DNA of 64,000 nucleotides from Okapia johnstoni (Eukaryota; Chordata; Mammalia; Artiodactyla; Giraffidae): the NCBI GenBank assembly GCA_024291935.2, contig CM044318.1, positions 86,254,001-86,318,000 on the forward strand, in the 5' to 3' direction. Below the pieces are notes generated by a model. The model was not told where the DNA came from, did no database searches, and was given only the letters and a program-made list of their open reading frames with translations. Position numbers and translations under genes: made by a program. Positions 1 through 10,745 of this stretch are shown piece by piece (within the stretch, counting starts at the first letter, position 1; each line of letters opens with the position of its first letter).

Positions 1-1345
1 AACTGTGGGTGACGTGTTGTGAGTCACAGGCAGCTCCGAGAGTCTGGTGCAGCGATGTGGGGCGGGGGAGGGCGGGGTGAGTGACATCTTCCAGGAAAAG
101 AAAACCCGGGGTGGGGGGGATGGAGAACCCCACCCGCGTAGGCATGAGGTGAGAGGCATCCGTTTGGACCAGTGATGTATGGAAATGATGGAACACCCTC
201 TCGGGGTTTAACTAAGTCGATGCGAAGTGCTCTAGAGCTGGAAGAGTGGTGACGACCCCAGGGGCTGGGCCGATGGGGAACCCCCATTGCGGTGAAGCTT
301 GAGGCCGGGTGGCCTCTTCTCCAAGGGGGAGCAGGTCCCTTGCGGACCGTGTGGTAGGACACACGGGCACCGCCCCCCTGCACCTCTCTGAGCGGGGCCA
401 GACGTGGGGTCGGCAGAGGGTGAGGGCAGGGCCGTCCCCTCCTCTCTGCCCACACCTGCCTCTATGGACTGGCACTGGGCTGGGTTCTGTCTATCCTCTG
501 CCTCATCTTGGAAGCTTGTTCATGTCACTCCCTACCTGCCTGAGACTTGCAGGATCCGAGGAATCCAGGAGTGGGCCCCCTTGGATTTCCCTTTTTGGAC
601 CTTGAGTCCAAGGTGGTTTTTTTTTTAACTTTTGGCTTTCCTGTCTCCCCATTATGAAACCCAAGTCCTTCTCCTCCCTGTGCAAGACATGGAGAACCAG
701 AGGCCAAGGTGGGGCGGGGCTGGGGACATGGTCATCCTTGTGACGGGGTGTGTGGCTGGGGCAGGCGGAGAACTCCCAGAAGGACCAGCTGGGCTCTGCC
801 CTCGGAGCCGTGACCAGAGCCCCCCGAGCTTGTCTCACTGCTGGACAGATGACTGGAGTCCATCGCTATGAGAGGTCGGTTTGTGGAGGCACCTGTGATC
901 TCCCTCGGGACCTCACCTCTTCTGGATTCAAGCGAACCCAGCTCCTGATGGCCCATGTGTGCTAGTCCAGTGGGGCCGTGCAGGCACCTGCTCCCCAGCT
1001 TGCCATCTGGGCCATCTGGGCCAGCAGTGGCCGCAGCAGCTGCCTGGGCCCCCCGCCTGGGCTGACCCACTGCCCCAGCCCTCTTCACAGGCAGTGGACC
1101 TGGCATCGTTACACCGTTATGAGTGTCGGGAACACATTCCCCCCAGGATTTTGGTAACTTTTCACCATGATGGACGGTTTCCAGAGTCCTCAATGAAACA
1201 CACTCCCAGGTCTCTAGGAAACGGAGAACGACCTGGGCACCGTGGCACGGCACGCCTCTCTGTCCAAGTGACAACAACCTCGAGGAGGAGCGTCTCCTTC
1301 ATGTTGTGGAATCGTGCCCTCCTCGGGCAGAGGAGGGGAGAAGCC
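1..1345. other. Unique GC-rich DNA, no gene recognised
   Basis: No known interspersed repeat is recognised here. Open frames exist on both strands because stop codons are scarce in GC-rich DNA, but none has a recognisable domain or a convincing splice-site pair. A short T-run lies near 617-626 and a decanucleotide around 1012-1031 is tandemly doubled. Confidence 0.6.
59..77 (+). other. G-quadruplex-forming motif
   Basis: Four G-runs of 4, 5, 3 and 4 bases are separated by single bases (C, A, C). Such very short loops are those that favour stable parallel G-quadruplexes. The motif also contains GC-box-like cores. Function is inferred from motif shape only. Confidence 0.55.
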
Positions 1346-1872
1346 TCAGTTCAGTTCAGTTCACTTCAGTTGCTCAGTCGTGTCCGACTCTTTGTGACCC
1401 CATGGACTGAAGGACGCCAGGCCTCCCTGCCATCACCAACTCCCGGAGTTTACTCAAACTCATGTTCATTGAGTCGGTGATGCCATCCAACCATTTCATC
1501 CTCTGTCACCCCCTTCTCCTCCCACCTTCAATCTTTCCCAACATCAGGGTCTTTTCCAATGAGTCAGCTCTTCACATCAGGTGGCCAAAGTATTGGAGTT
1601 TCAGCTTTAGCATCAGTCCGTCCAGTGAATATTTAGGACTGATTTCCTTTAGGCTAGACTTGTTGGATCTCCTTGCAGTACAAGGGACTCTCAAGAGTCT
1701 TCTCCAGCACCACAGTTTGAATACATCAATTTCTCAACACTCAGCTTTCTTTATAGTCCAATTCTCACATCCATACATGACTACTGGAAAAACCATAGCC
1801 TTGACTAGACGGACTTTTGTTGGCAAAGCAATGTCTCTGTATTTTAATGTGCTGTCTAGGTTGGTGGAAATT
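1346..1872 (-). mobile_element. BovB LINE (RTE type), 5'-truncated 3' end
   Basis: The plus strand starts with reiterated TTCAG units and then CTCAGTCGTGTCCGACTC, the reverse complement of the BovB 3' terminus, so the element lies on the minus strand. It runs back through the C-terminal part of the BovB reverse-transcriptase ORF and stops near 1872, where the match ends. The copy is 5'-truncated and carries substitutions. A 15-bp stretch at 1871-1885 is repeated directly at 1886-1898, just at the truncated end; this may be a small slippage or junction duplication. Confidence 0.9.
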
Positions 1873-2092
1873 AGCCTTGGCTAGATTAGCCTTGGCTGTG
1901 TGACCAGGTCTGGCCAGTAGGTTGGTGGAGGTGGTGTCACTTCCAGGCAGGGTTGCAGGTGCTGTGAGAACGGCCTGTGTGGAGCCTGGGGTGGGAGGAG
2001 TGCTTTGTTGCCTGCAGTGGCTGGGGTCTTCAGCCCGTCCACCTCTGGGTTAGACCCCAGCTTCTCTGGACAGACTTGGTGGGCTTTATAAA

Positions 2093-2296
2093 GTTTAGTC
2101 ACTCAGTCATATCCGACTCTTTGTGACCCCATGGACTGTAGCCTACAAGGCTGCTCTGTCCATGGAATTTTCTAGGCAAGAATACTGGAGTGGGTTGCCA
2201 TTTCCTTCTCCAGAGGATCTTCCTGACCCAGGGGTTGAACCCAGGTCTCCCACATTGTAGGCAGATGCTTTACCATCTGAACCACCAGGGAAGTCC
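2093..2296 (-). mobile_element. Bov-tA SINE with perfect target-site duplication
   Basis: This is a tRNA-derived SINE whose 3' half is BovB-derived. It is read on the minus strand, with its head at 2296 (the GGACTTCCCTGG-type start) and its tail at 2093. It is flanked by a perfect 12-bp duplication, GGGCTTTATAAA, at 2081-2092 and 2297-2308, which fixes both ends exactly. This is the expected product of LINE-driven target-primed insertion. Divergence from the consensus is modest. Confidence 0.95.
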
Positions 2297-2308
2297 GGGC
2301 TTTATAAA

Positions 2309-3654
2309 CATGTCCTAAAACTAACAGTATTCCTGCTCAGTAAGAGCCTTCTTCATTCCTCCCATAGACTAAGTAAACTGTGTGTCCTTTCCCTAGTCTT
2401 TCCTCCTGGTTTCCTTCTAAAACGTCACCCGCTGATGGATGAAGCCAGGCTTCTGAGGCTTAAATTCCCTTCCCCGCCTTGTCAAGTTCCTGCGCTGTGA
2501 AACACGTTCAGTTCGTAGAACTTGGTTATTTAGTTTGTCCCGAGGAAACGAGTGTTATGTCTGGCAAAAAATCCAAAATGATTAGAGCAAATGGTGGTCT
2601 TCTCTTACAGAGGAAAATGCCTCCAGAAAATTGACTGATCCTTGAGCGATGTGTGTGCAGGAATTCTGTTCCCTTGACTCTTACCAAGGGAGATCTCAAG
2701 TTAGAGAAGGAAGAAAATGCACCATTTACTCGGAAATGCATTTTTTCTTTTCCAGGGGAAAATTTAACAGCTGTGATGGCTGTGCTGCTTTTTGTAAGAA
2801 TTTTTTTCAAGGTATAATACGTTAGGCCTACCAGAAGCTTCCTGCCACAGTGAGTCTGCTAAGGAAGTGATGATTCCCATTTTATTTAATTCTCGGCTGA
2901 AGTGATGAGCAGGCTGAGGGGAGGAAGTGAGGAATAGGATAATAGGATAATATGAAAAAATTTATTGAGTTCAGGTGTCCTGACATTTGCATCTCGTGAA
3001 ATTTCTCTTCCTGCTTCAGGGAGAAATAATTTAAAAATACTTGTAAGAGTAAGCAGCCTTTACAAAAATGCAATACATATTTAAAAGTGATGTTTTTTTT
3101 TAAGCCCTGAACTGCTATTTGGGGTTGAATTATTGGATGACTCTTTTTCAAAAGCCAAAATTCCCCTGCCAAGGGCAATTTGCTTTTTCTGAAGTGCTTT
3201 ATGTGAAGGTAAGAGGCTTGTAGATACTAAAACTTCTGTGAATATAGGAGGCAGGAATGTTGACGATGACGTGCGCTTGCTTTGGCCCGGCTTGGGGGAA
3301 GGTGTGGAAACTGCTGGCCAGTGTTCTGCAAGTGCTTCTGCCTCCCAGCCTCTGGTCCTCAGGGCCAAGGCCCGGGGCAGGGGGCTCCTGACTGACTCCC
3401 AGGCGCACATGTTGACTGCCCCTGACCAGCAGGTGCCTTTACCCCGGGGAAGCTCAGAGAGCAGAGGGAGTTGTTTCTGATGAGATCCCTGGGAGGAGGC
3501 TCCCAGGGCACAGGGTGGCACCAGGGAAGGGCTGTGGTTTTGTGAGGCCAGCCTCACACCTTTACCTGGGCTGGGCCTGGCCTCCCTGGGGGCAGGCTTG
3601 GGTGGAGCAGACGAGTGAGGGAGTGCATTCCAGTGAGGGAGGAGCTGAGCGCCC
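2309..3654. other. Unique DNA, no gene recognised
   Basis: AT-balanced up to about 3230, then GC-rich. No known repeat is recognised and no supported exon is seen. The part around 3100-3210 is moderately AT-rich, without low-complexity runs longer than a T8, and could be conserved non-coding DNA, but nothing in the sequence alone proves this. Confidence 0.5.
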
Positions 3655-3799
3655 GAGTAATCCAGCGGAACGTGACTCAGCCATAAAAACAGAGACCTTG
3701 CGCCACCTACGGCCACATGGGTGGACCTGGAGATGACCACATTGAGGGAGGGACGTCAGGCAGAGGAAGACAAATACCATGTGACATCACTTACATGTC

Positions 3800-3860
3800 G
3801 TAAGTTACGACCTGAATGAATAACTTAGATTAGATTCATTAGCTTAGATTCATAAGTTAT
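3800..3860. repeat. Short AT-rich inverted/direct repeat inserted in L1
   Basis: The L1 consensus flow breaks at about 3800 and resumes at about 3861. Between them are the arms TAAGTTAC (3801-3808), ATAACTTA (3820-3827) and TAAGTTAT (3853-3860); the last two are perfect reverse complements. CTTAGATT occurs twice in direct orientation. The DNA could fold into a hairpin. Its origin is unknown; local palindrome-driven duplication is a reasonable guess. Confidence 0.6.
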
Positions 3861-4063
3861 GGATCTAAAAAATAGTGCAAATGAACCTGTTTATCAAACA
3901 GAAACAGACTCCAGACATAGAGAACCAACTTATGGTTGCCAAAGGGGAATGCTGGAGGGGGGATAAATTAGGATTATGGGATTATGTGACCGACAGAGGC
4001 ACACGACTGTATGTAAAACAGATGAACAACAAGGGACTTCACTGTATGGCACAGGGAACTATG

Positions 4064-4289
4064 GGGCCTCCCATGCGGTGCTAGTGGTAAAGAGCCCGCC
4101 TGCCATGCAGGAGACGGAAAGAGACACGAGTTCGGTCCCTGGGTGGGGAAGATCCCCTGGGGGCGGGCATGGCAACCCACGCCCGTGTTCTTGCCTAGAG
4201 AATCCCCTGGACAGAGGAGCCTGGCGGGCTGCAGTCCATGGGGCCCCAAAGAGTCAGACACGACTGAATCGACCTGGCACAAAGCACAA
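4064..4289 (+). mobile_element. Bov-tA SINE inserted in L1
   Basis: A plus-strand Bov-tA-type SINE with its head near GGGCCTCCC at 4064 and a BovB-type tail ending around CGACTGAATCGACC. It splits the L1 tail: L1 sequence of the ACAGGGAACTA type appears on the left (4051) and again, slightly diverged (ACAGGAAACTG), on the right (4289), consistent with a target duplication. It is more diverged than most SINEs in the window. Confidence 0.9.
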
Positions 4290-4436
4290 CAGGAAACTGT
4301 ATTCAGTATCTTGTGATAACCTACAATGGAAAGAATAAAAAAAAGATACATTTATACATGTGTACCTGAATCACTCTGCTGTACACCTGAAACTGACACA
4401 GTATTGTAAATCAACTCTACTTCAATTAAAAACAAT

Positions 4437-6689
4437 AGAGTAAAATTTCACAGGCTCACCTACCAGGAGCTGCTGACCCCTTTTTACTTTGCAGTGTTTG
4501 CTTCATTTAAGGGCTTGTGACTGACATCTCTCCCCAGCCCAGCCCATCTCCCTGCTACAAGAGCAACCAGACATGAAATCAGGCCGCCCTGCCAGGCCCT
4601 TGGGCTGTGGCTGGACTCGCAGGCCGCAGGTCTTGGTGGGCAGGGAAGGAGGGTGGGCAGTTCAGCTCAGACGGGCAAATGCTGGTGAGGGGGCTGGGGC
4701 GGCTGGCAGGTCCTGTGGGAGATGGGGGAGGAGGTGTGGGCACACAGAGGGTGGTCTCTGCAGACCGCGGCCTGCGGGGGACCTTCCGGCAAACCCGGGA
4801 GGTCCATCCCGGAGGTGTGCTCTGGCAGCACCAGGGCCGTGGGCTCACCTCCTTTATGGCCTTGCAGCCTCTGCTTTGTCTCCCTCTGGAGTGGAGCCTG
4901 GCCCGTGCTTGGCCCCGAGAAAGGCAGGGGCTCGGTCTGCCGCCCTGGCTCCTGCTGGCCTTGTCCAGAGTCACGGACACAGCACCTTCCCCCAGCTCTG
5001 GTCCAGCTGGGGCCCACCTGTGGTCTGCCAAATAAGGCAGCAGCATGCCCTCTGAGCATTCCCGGGCCACCTTCCAACAGTGACGCATTAAAATAAGAAC
5101 AAAGTGCAGAAAACAGCCCCCATTCTCTCAACCAGCTGTTTAATTGTAGCGGCCATGTTGTTCTCTAGCATCGGTGGGTGAAAAGCACGCCCGGGTCTGC
5201 TTCCATCAGGGCTTCTATGTTGATTATTCCAATTTGCAGTTTCAACTCAGCATTCACGCTTTTATTTGAACAGCAACACTGCTCTCTGCCCTTGGTGGAG
5301 GGCCACCTGTGGCAGGCGGTGAAGGGCCCTGACCCACAGCAGACCCGGCTGCGCTGGAGCCATCAGCAAGTCAAACCGTGGGCTCCCTTGAACCCCCATC
5401 TCTCACGTGTGTCTGGAGCAACTCTGTTCTGTGCAAAAGCAAGCACCAGGACTGGGGTGTGACTTCCCGCCGTAGTCACCCAGCTGCCCTGGAGGCGGGG
5501 CTGGGAGAGCCGGGGTGTCCTGGGTGTCAACCGGACGATGCAGGAGAAGAAACCCAAGTGGCAGGCTCCTCCCTGGCAGGCTCTGGGTCCTTCCTGGTGG
5601 GGGGCTCCTTTGTGTGTTGTGAGCAGCCGCTCTGTTTGGCAAAGGCCAGGGCTTGGCTGGTCTCCTTGTCAGGTCCTCCACCCTTAGGCCCCGCCCAGGA
5701 GGCTTTGTTTGGCCTTCCCCCCAGGCACCCCACCGCTGTGTCCCAGGAGCTGGGGGGCCGAATGTAGCCATGGTCATTGGCCACCTGTGATTTAAGCATG
5801 TGGACTCATTTCTCAGCTGTTCACTTTGGAGCAAATGTTGGACTGGACTCAAAATTAATTGGTGATGTTTTTGGGAAAGTTTGGACTGGGGATTCTGAGG
5901 GGGCCACGATGGGTTACCAGTTAGTGTCTTTTTCCCGTTCCCTTCTGCGTGTCCTGGCTGGGCTGGGCTGCCGGGCTCCAGGGTGCTGGGTGCTTGTGTT
6001 TCATGGCGGGAGGAGGTGTGGGGAGCCGGCCTTGGCCGGGGCTGCCGTGGGGGAGGGACCCAGCAGACATCGTCCCGGGACAGTGGTGACCGCTAGATGG
6101 CCAAGGAAGGACAGCCTCCCAGGATGTTGCATAGGTGGTGTCCTCCCCTCCTGGTAGCAGACAACAGGGCCAGTCTGCTAGCTCTGCCCCCAGGGCCGCG
6201 TGGTTCTCTGCCTGGAGGAGGGAGTGTGGTACCTTCCCCCTGGGAGAAGGGCATTGGCGTTAAGCCTGGACAAATACAGCTTTACTGCTCTTTAGCAGGA
6301 TAACAATTGAACTCTTCAAGTAGAATTTCTAGAATTTACAGTTTCAGTGTATTCAGAAAGGATCCGTCTTATTTTATTTTTGCACCAGGAAACTGATTTC
6401 AATTATGTGACTGTCTTAACAATGACCAAATAGTACATTCAGTACCAAGCCTTCTGTTGAAATAGTTTCCATCTCTGAGCTCAGGTTTATGATTTTGTCA
6501 ATGACAAGCGACAATGACCCATCCTTATGTACCTTAAGGAAACACAAAATATAGCACCTTAGGATCCATCTTATTAACATGCGTCTTTACTGGTCTGGTC
6601 AGAGGCTGCTCACCACACACCTGTCTCCCTTAACCACAAGCTTCATTTACCCAGCACTTCAGGGTCTTTAACTGTTTTCCAGTCACTGA
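4437..6689. other. Unique, mostly GC-rich DNA, no gene recognised
   Basis: GC-rich until about 6300, then AT-balanced. Overlapping open frames on both strands at 4570-5130 and 5360-6300 have proline/glycine/serine-rich translations typical of GC-rich non-coding DNA. I see no domain and no consistent exon structure. No known repeat is recognised. Confidence 0.5.
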
Positions 6690-6945
6690 TATAGTGTGGC
6701 AGTTTAGAGGGGTAGACTCTGGGGTCAGATTCTTCTGGTCTTCTGTCACCCCTGCCCAGCCCTGACATGTGGCCGTGGCAGGTTTTCATCTGTGCCCCCA
6801 ATCTATGACTTGTGCAGTGCGGTTCCACTAATACTTGTGACTTGAAGCCTTACTGTGAGGGTAAAGTGAAGTAACACATGCGGAGCACTCAGGCCAGTGC
6901 CCAGCACGGCGAGACCTTAATAAATCCTGACTATTAGGAGGGGGT
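6690..6945 (+). mobile_element. MIR SINE (ancient mammalian)
   Basis: The segment keeps the MIR order: a GGGGTAGACTCTGGGGTCAGA core near 6700-6730 and a stretch resembling the end of the tRNA-like region. The typical tail with GTAAAGTGAAGTAACACATG, GCCAGTGCCCAGCAC and TTAATAAATCCTGACTATTA lies at 6860-6940. It is strongly diverged, as expected for a repeat predating placental radiation. Confidence 0.8.
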
Positions 6946-7380
6946 CCAAATTCCCCATCAGACATACAGTTCTCTATACTCAAAACTTGGAGGTGAACCA
7001 AATAGCAGCTGCAATGATTGCTACCACGTTTCCACAGCCGGTGGTGGCGGACGAGGCTTGGACCGACCACTGAGAAGTTATGCGGGCTGGAGGAGGAACC
7101 TGAAAACTTCATCTGAAAGCACCAGGGACTGTCAGCGTCCAGCGGAGGACAGAGACCCAGAAGGATGAACCTGCGGTCTAGGGCTGCTTTGACCTGGGGG
7201 TGTCTGCAGCTTCTGAATGTGTGGCCACAGCTGCTGGGAAGAAGCCAAGTGAGTTTTCACCAGGTCCTGCGGGCTGGGAAACAAAGCTTAAACCTCAATT
7301 TTGATAGTGGAAGGATCAAGTCATGATCTCCAGGACAAACACGGAAAGAGTTGTATGAAGGTATCAGATGAAACTATGCA
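6946..7380. other. Unique DNA, no feature recognised
   Basis: No repeat or exon is recognised between the MIR and the next SINE. Confidence 0.5.
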
Positions 7381-7610
7381 GACTTCCCAGGTGGCCCTAG
7401 TGGTAAAGAACCCACCTGCCAACGCAGGAGATATAGAGATACAGGTTCAGTCCCTGGGTCGGGAAGATCCCCTGGAGAAGGAGATGGCCACCCACTCCAG
7501 TATTCCTGCCTGGGAAATCCCATGGACAGAGGAGCCTGGCAGGCTAGAGTCCATGGGGTCACACAGAGTTGGACATGGCCGAGCAACTGAGTGCTGAGCA
7601 CACAAAAAAT
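7381..7610 (+). mobile_element. Bov-tA SINE
   Basis: Begins GACTTCCCAGGTGGCCC and carries the tRNA-like head, the GATCCCCTGGAGAAGGAGAT linker and the BovB-derived tail ending near GGCCGAGCAACTGAGTG, followed by a short A-run at 7605-7610. Plus strand. A convincing target duplication was not found. A second SINE in the same orientation starts 57 bases downstream. Confidence 0.9.
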
Positions 7611-7666
7611 CTAAGAGATGGCACAAAAGGGATACAGAAAGAATTAGGACAGATGGAAAGCCAACA

Positions 7667-7867
7667 ATTGAGCTTCCCAGGTGTCTCAGATGGTAAAGTA
7701 TCTGCTTACAATGTGGGAGACCCAGGTTTGATCCCTCAGAGAAGGCAATGGCAACCCACTCCCGTACTCTTGCCTGGAAAATCCCATGGACAGAGGAACC
7801 TGGTAGGCTACAGTCCATGGGGATGCAAAGAGTCGGACACGACTGAGCGACTTCACTTTCACTTTCA
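7667..7867 (+). mobile_element. Bov-tA SINE with perfect target-site duplication
   Basis: A plus-strand SINE bounded by an exact 11-bp duplication, GAAAGCCAACA, at 7656-7666 and 7868-7878. The B-box-like element reads GGTTTGATCC, one base off the pol III consensus. The tail ends in alternating CTTTCA units. The intact duplication and good consensus match suggest a fairly young insertion. Confidence 0.95.
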
Positions 7868-7929
7868 GAAAGCCAACAGTAGGGCTGTGCGTTCATTCCA
7901 GATAGACCTGCCACCCTGGGCTTCAGGGT

Positions 7930-9100
7930 GAGACCTGAAATGTTTACAACTCAAGCAAAAGAGAAAGCAGAAAGAGGGACCCACATAGACTGGCTTTAAG
8001 CCATCTTAGCCTCTGACTGGATATCAGGCGACCGATGACGACCACCTAAGGGGGAAGGAAAGGACACGCTCTCCAAAGGAAAACGTCATTAAAATCCTCT
8101 CTGCTGTTTTCTCAAATGCAGGATTTTACATTTCAGTAAAAACACGTACACAGAGCAGCTAGCGTATGAGGAGATAAGACATAATGAAAAATCAGAAGAA
8201 GGCAAGGCAAACAAAGCAGACACCCATGGCATCCAGAAACAGAATGGCCAGAAATGAAACAGAGCTATCAGACGCAAAATTTAGAAGAGCCACACTCAAT
8301 ATATCAGCATGAACAAAAGATAGGAATGAAAAAATTGACACAGGGTTAGGAACTATCAAAAAAAGAGAAAATGATTAATTCCAGAACCAGAAAGTCCAGT
8401 ACGTGCAATTAACCATCAATGGCTGAGTTTAACAGCACATCAGACGCGTGAGGAAAGAACCAGTAACCCCGAGGTAGGTCAGAAGAATACATCCAGATTT
8501 AGTCATCGAGAGACAAAAGGGTGGAAAAAAGTAATCCCCAAAGTGGCAAAGTATTATGAGGAGCTATAGGAGAAAGGGAGGAAAGAATGGTTGAATGTTG
8601 GCATTTCCTCGTGGCTGAAGATAATATTATACTTAAAACTGGGGCTCAGGAGACAAGAGTGATGAATTCAGGGAACGTTATCGAATTCAGGACAAATACA
8701 GAAACAACCACACTTGAGCACATTGTAGCAAAACTGCTAAAATAAAAAAGAGAAAAACCTTAAAAGGAGCAAAAAACGACCTCACCCTCCCAACACGGGA
8801 TTTTCAGAGAACCAATGGTAAGATTGACAGCTGACTGTTAAACAAACTGATGAGACGCAGATAACAGCAAAAAATCAAGTTTAATGTGCTCAAGAAAAAC
8901 AGCCGCCTCCTAGGCTCCTGTAAGCTGTGACAACATCTTTGAAAAATGAAGGCAAATAAAGATTTTAAGAGAAATGAAAAATCAACAGACACAACAGTGG
9001 AAGAAAAACAAACTATTATTATACAACAGAGAAAAATGATACCAGGTGGGAGTTTGGGGATACAGAAAGGAATTAAGAGCAAACAGCAGTATTTTATAAA
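7930..9100 (+). mobile_element. Ancient L1-type fragment (5'/ORF1 side)
   Basis: A-rich plus-strand sequence with recognisable phrases of old L1/HAL1 elements. Examples are the ACAGAAACAACCACACTTGAGCACATTGTAGCAAAACTGCTAAAA region near 8700-8740 (resembling the end of the ORF1 domain) and the following AAAAACCTTAAAAGGAGC. No open frame survives. The subfamily assignment is uncertain, and the left half is recognised mainly by composition. Confidence 0.55.
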
Positions 9101-9104
9101 CTGA

Positions 9105-9280
9105 GAGTAGAGCTGCCATATGATTCAGGAACCCCACTCCTGGGCACACATCTGTAAGAGGCAGACATTCTAACTCAGAAAGATCCGTGCACCCCAGTGT
9201 TCACAGCAGCACTACTTACAATACCCAAGACATGGAACCAACCTAAATGTCCACTGACAGATGAATGGATAAAGAAGATG

Positions 9281-9321
<41 letters not shown>

Positions 9322-9755
9322 GGAATATTACTCAGCCATAAAAGAATGAAATAACGGCATTTGCAGCAACGTGGTGGAGATTATTGTGCTACGTGAAGAA
9401 AGTCAGAGAGAGAAAGATAAATACCAAACGATATCACTTACATGTGGAATCTAAACCATGACACAAAATGAATCTATCTACAAAACAGAAACAGACTCAC
9501 AGACATAGAGAAGAGACGTGCGGGGAGGGAAGGACTGAGAGTGTGGGCTTCGCAAAGGTAAGCGTTTCCTGTGTAGGATGGATAAGCGACACGGTGCTCC
9601 CGTAGACCACAGAGAATCGCCTTCAGCGTCCTATGATCAGCCATCGTGAGAAGGACATACAGGCGGATGTACACACATCTGTAAGTGAACCACTTTGCTA
9701 TACAGCAGAAATTAACACAACATTGTAAATTAACTATATTTCAATTAAAAAATGT
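9105..9755 (+). mobile_element. L1 LINE 3' end
   Basis: Plus-strand L1 tail containing the end of ORF2 and the 3' UTR. Landmarks are GAGCTGCCATATGATTCAG near 9110, CAGCAGCACTACTTACAATA near 9205, AATGGAATATTACTCAGCCA near 9320, and the terminal AACACAACATTGTAAATTAACTATATTTCAATTAAAA. A pure (CA)19 repeat has grown inside it. The frame is broken by substitutions. Confidence 0.9.
9282..9319. repeat. (CA)19 microsatellite
   Basis: An uninterrupted CA dinucleotide run of 38 bases within the L1 3' end, at the point where L1 normally has a short (AT/GT)-rich stretch. Being pure, it is likely length-polymorphic. Confidence 0.98.
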
Positions 9756-9824
9756 GATTTGTTTAGGACCAAAAATCATGCCTCCGACTCCACTGTTAAA
9801 CCTGCTTTTGGAAACACCAATGCT

Positions 9825-10745
9825 AGTGGACGCTTAGTTGCTTCCACGTCTTGACTGTTGTAAATAGTGCAGCTGTGACACAAGGGTGCACGTATCTTTT
9901 TGAATCGGGATGTTGTCTGACTGTCTCCCCGGGAGTGGGATTGCTGAATCGTATGGCAATTCTAAGTTTAGTTTTTTTGAGGCGCCTCCATAGTGACTGC
10001 ATCCATTTATATTCCCATCAACACTGTAGGAGGGCTCCCTTTTCACCACATCCTCTCCAGCATTTGTTATTTGCAGTGCTTTTAATAATGGCTGTTCTGA
10101 TCAGTGTGAGATGGTTTAGATTTGCATTTCTCTAATGAAAAGCCATGACAAACCTAGACATATCAAACCTAGCATATTAAAAAGCAGACACATCACTTTT
10201 CTGACAAAGGTACATCTAGTCAAAGTTATGATTTTCCCAGTGGCCATGCACAGAAGTGAGAGTTGGACCATAAAGAAGGCCGACCACCAAAGAATTGATG
10301 CTTTCAAATTGTGGTGTTGGAGAAGACTCTTGAGAGTCCCTTGGACAGCAAGGAGATCCAACCAGTCCATCCTAAAGGAAATCAGTTCTGAATATTCATC
10401 GGAAGGACTGATGCTGAAGCTGAAACTCCAATACTTTGGCCCCCTGATGCGAAGAACTGACTCATTTGAAAAGACCCTGATCCTGGGAAAGATGGAAGGC
10501 AAAAGGAGAAGGGGGCGACAGAGGATGAGATGGTTGGGTGGCATCACCGACTCACTGGACACGAGCAAATTCCGGGAGACAGTGAAGAACAGGGGCACCC
10601 AGTGTGCTGCAGTCCACGAGGTGGCAAAGAGTCAGACACGATTTAGTGGCTGAACAGCAACAATAATTATTTTAATGACGCTGAGTTGAGCATGTTTTCA
10701 TGTGCCTGTTGGCCATTTGTATATTTTCTCTGGAGGAATGTCTGC
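9825..10745 (-). mobile_element. L1 LINE fragment, interrupted by BovB
   Basis: Reverse complement of the L1 ORF2 C-terminus and 3' region. TTGCTTCCACGTCTTGACTG lies near 9840, CACATCCTCTCCAGCATTTG near 10045 and GATTTGCATTTCTCTAATGA at 10120-10136. The L1 resumes after the BovB insert at about 10671 (TTGAGCATGTTTTCATGTGC near 10687) and fades by 10745. A short TAATGA occurs on both sides of the insert. Confidence 0.85.
10135..10670 (+). mobile_element. BovB LINE 3' end with intact ORF tail
   Basis: A plus-strand BovB 3' fragment inserted into a minus-strand L1. A frame of 172 codons (10135-10653) stays open to the end of the BovB ORF. It shows the family's recognisable C-terminal features, a tryptophan-rich WCWRR-type motif followed by a basic stretch ([11 protein letters not shown] near residue 120). 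The catalytic reverse-transcriptase core and endonuclease are absent through 5' truncation, so it is a dead copy. It ends GGCTGAACAGCAACAA, the usual 3' end. Confidence 0.93.

Larger units (their letters stand above)
3655..4436 (+). mobile_element. L1 LINE 3' end, interrupted by a SINE
   Basis: The sequence follows the artiodactyl L1 tail: ACTCAGCCATAAAA near the start, the AAACAGAAACAGACT block near 3900, and the CTGTACACCTGAAACTGACA block followed by TTCAATTAAAA at the 3' end (about 4380-4436). It is plus-strand, contains no open ORF2, and is split by a Bov-tA SINE at 4064-4289. A 61-bp AT-rich insertion with repeated arms sits at 3800-3860. Confidence 0.9.

Noticed and set aside
4573..5131. 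Several overlapping 120-170-codon frames on both strands
   Set aside because: All six frames are rather open because of GC richness; no domain, no splice-site pattern, no codon bias visible.
7447..7914. Minus-strand 155-codon frame with repeated SxVHGI-type motifs
   Set aside because: Shadow of two adjacent Bov-tA SINEs read in antisense; the same peptide pattern occurs at every antisense SINE in the window.
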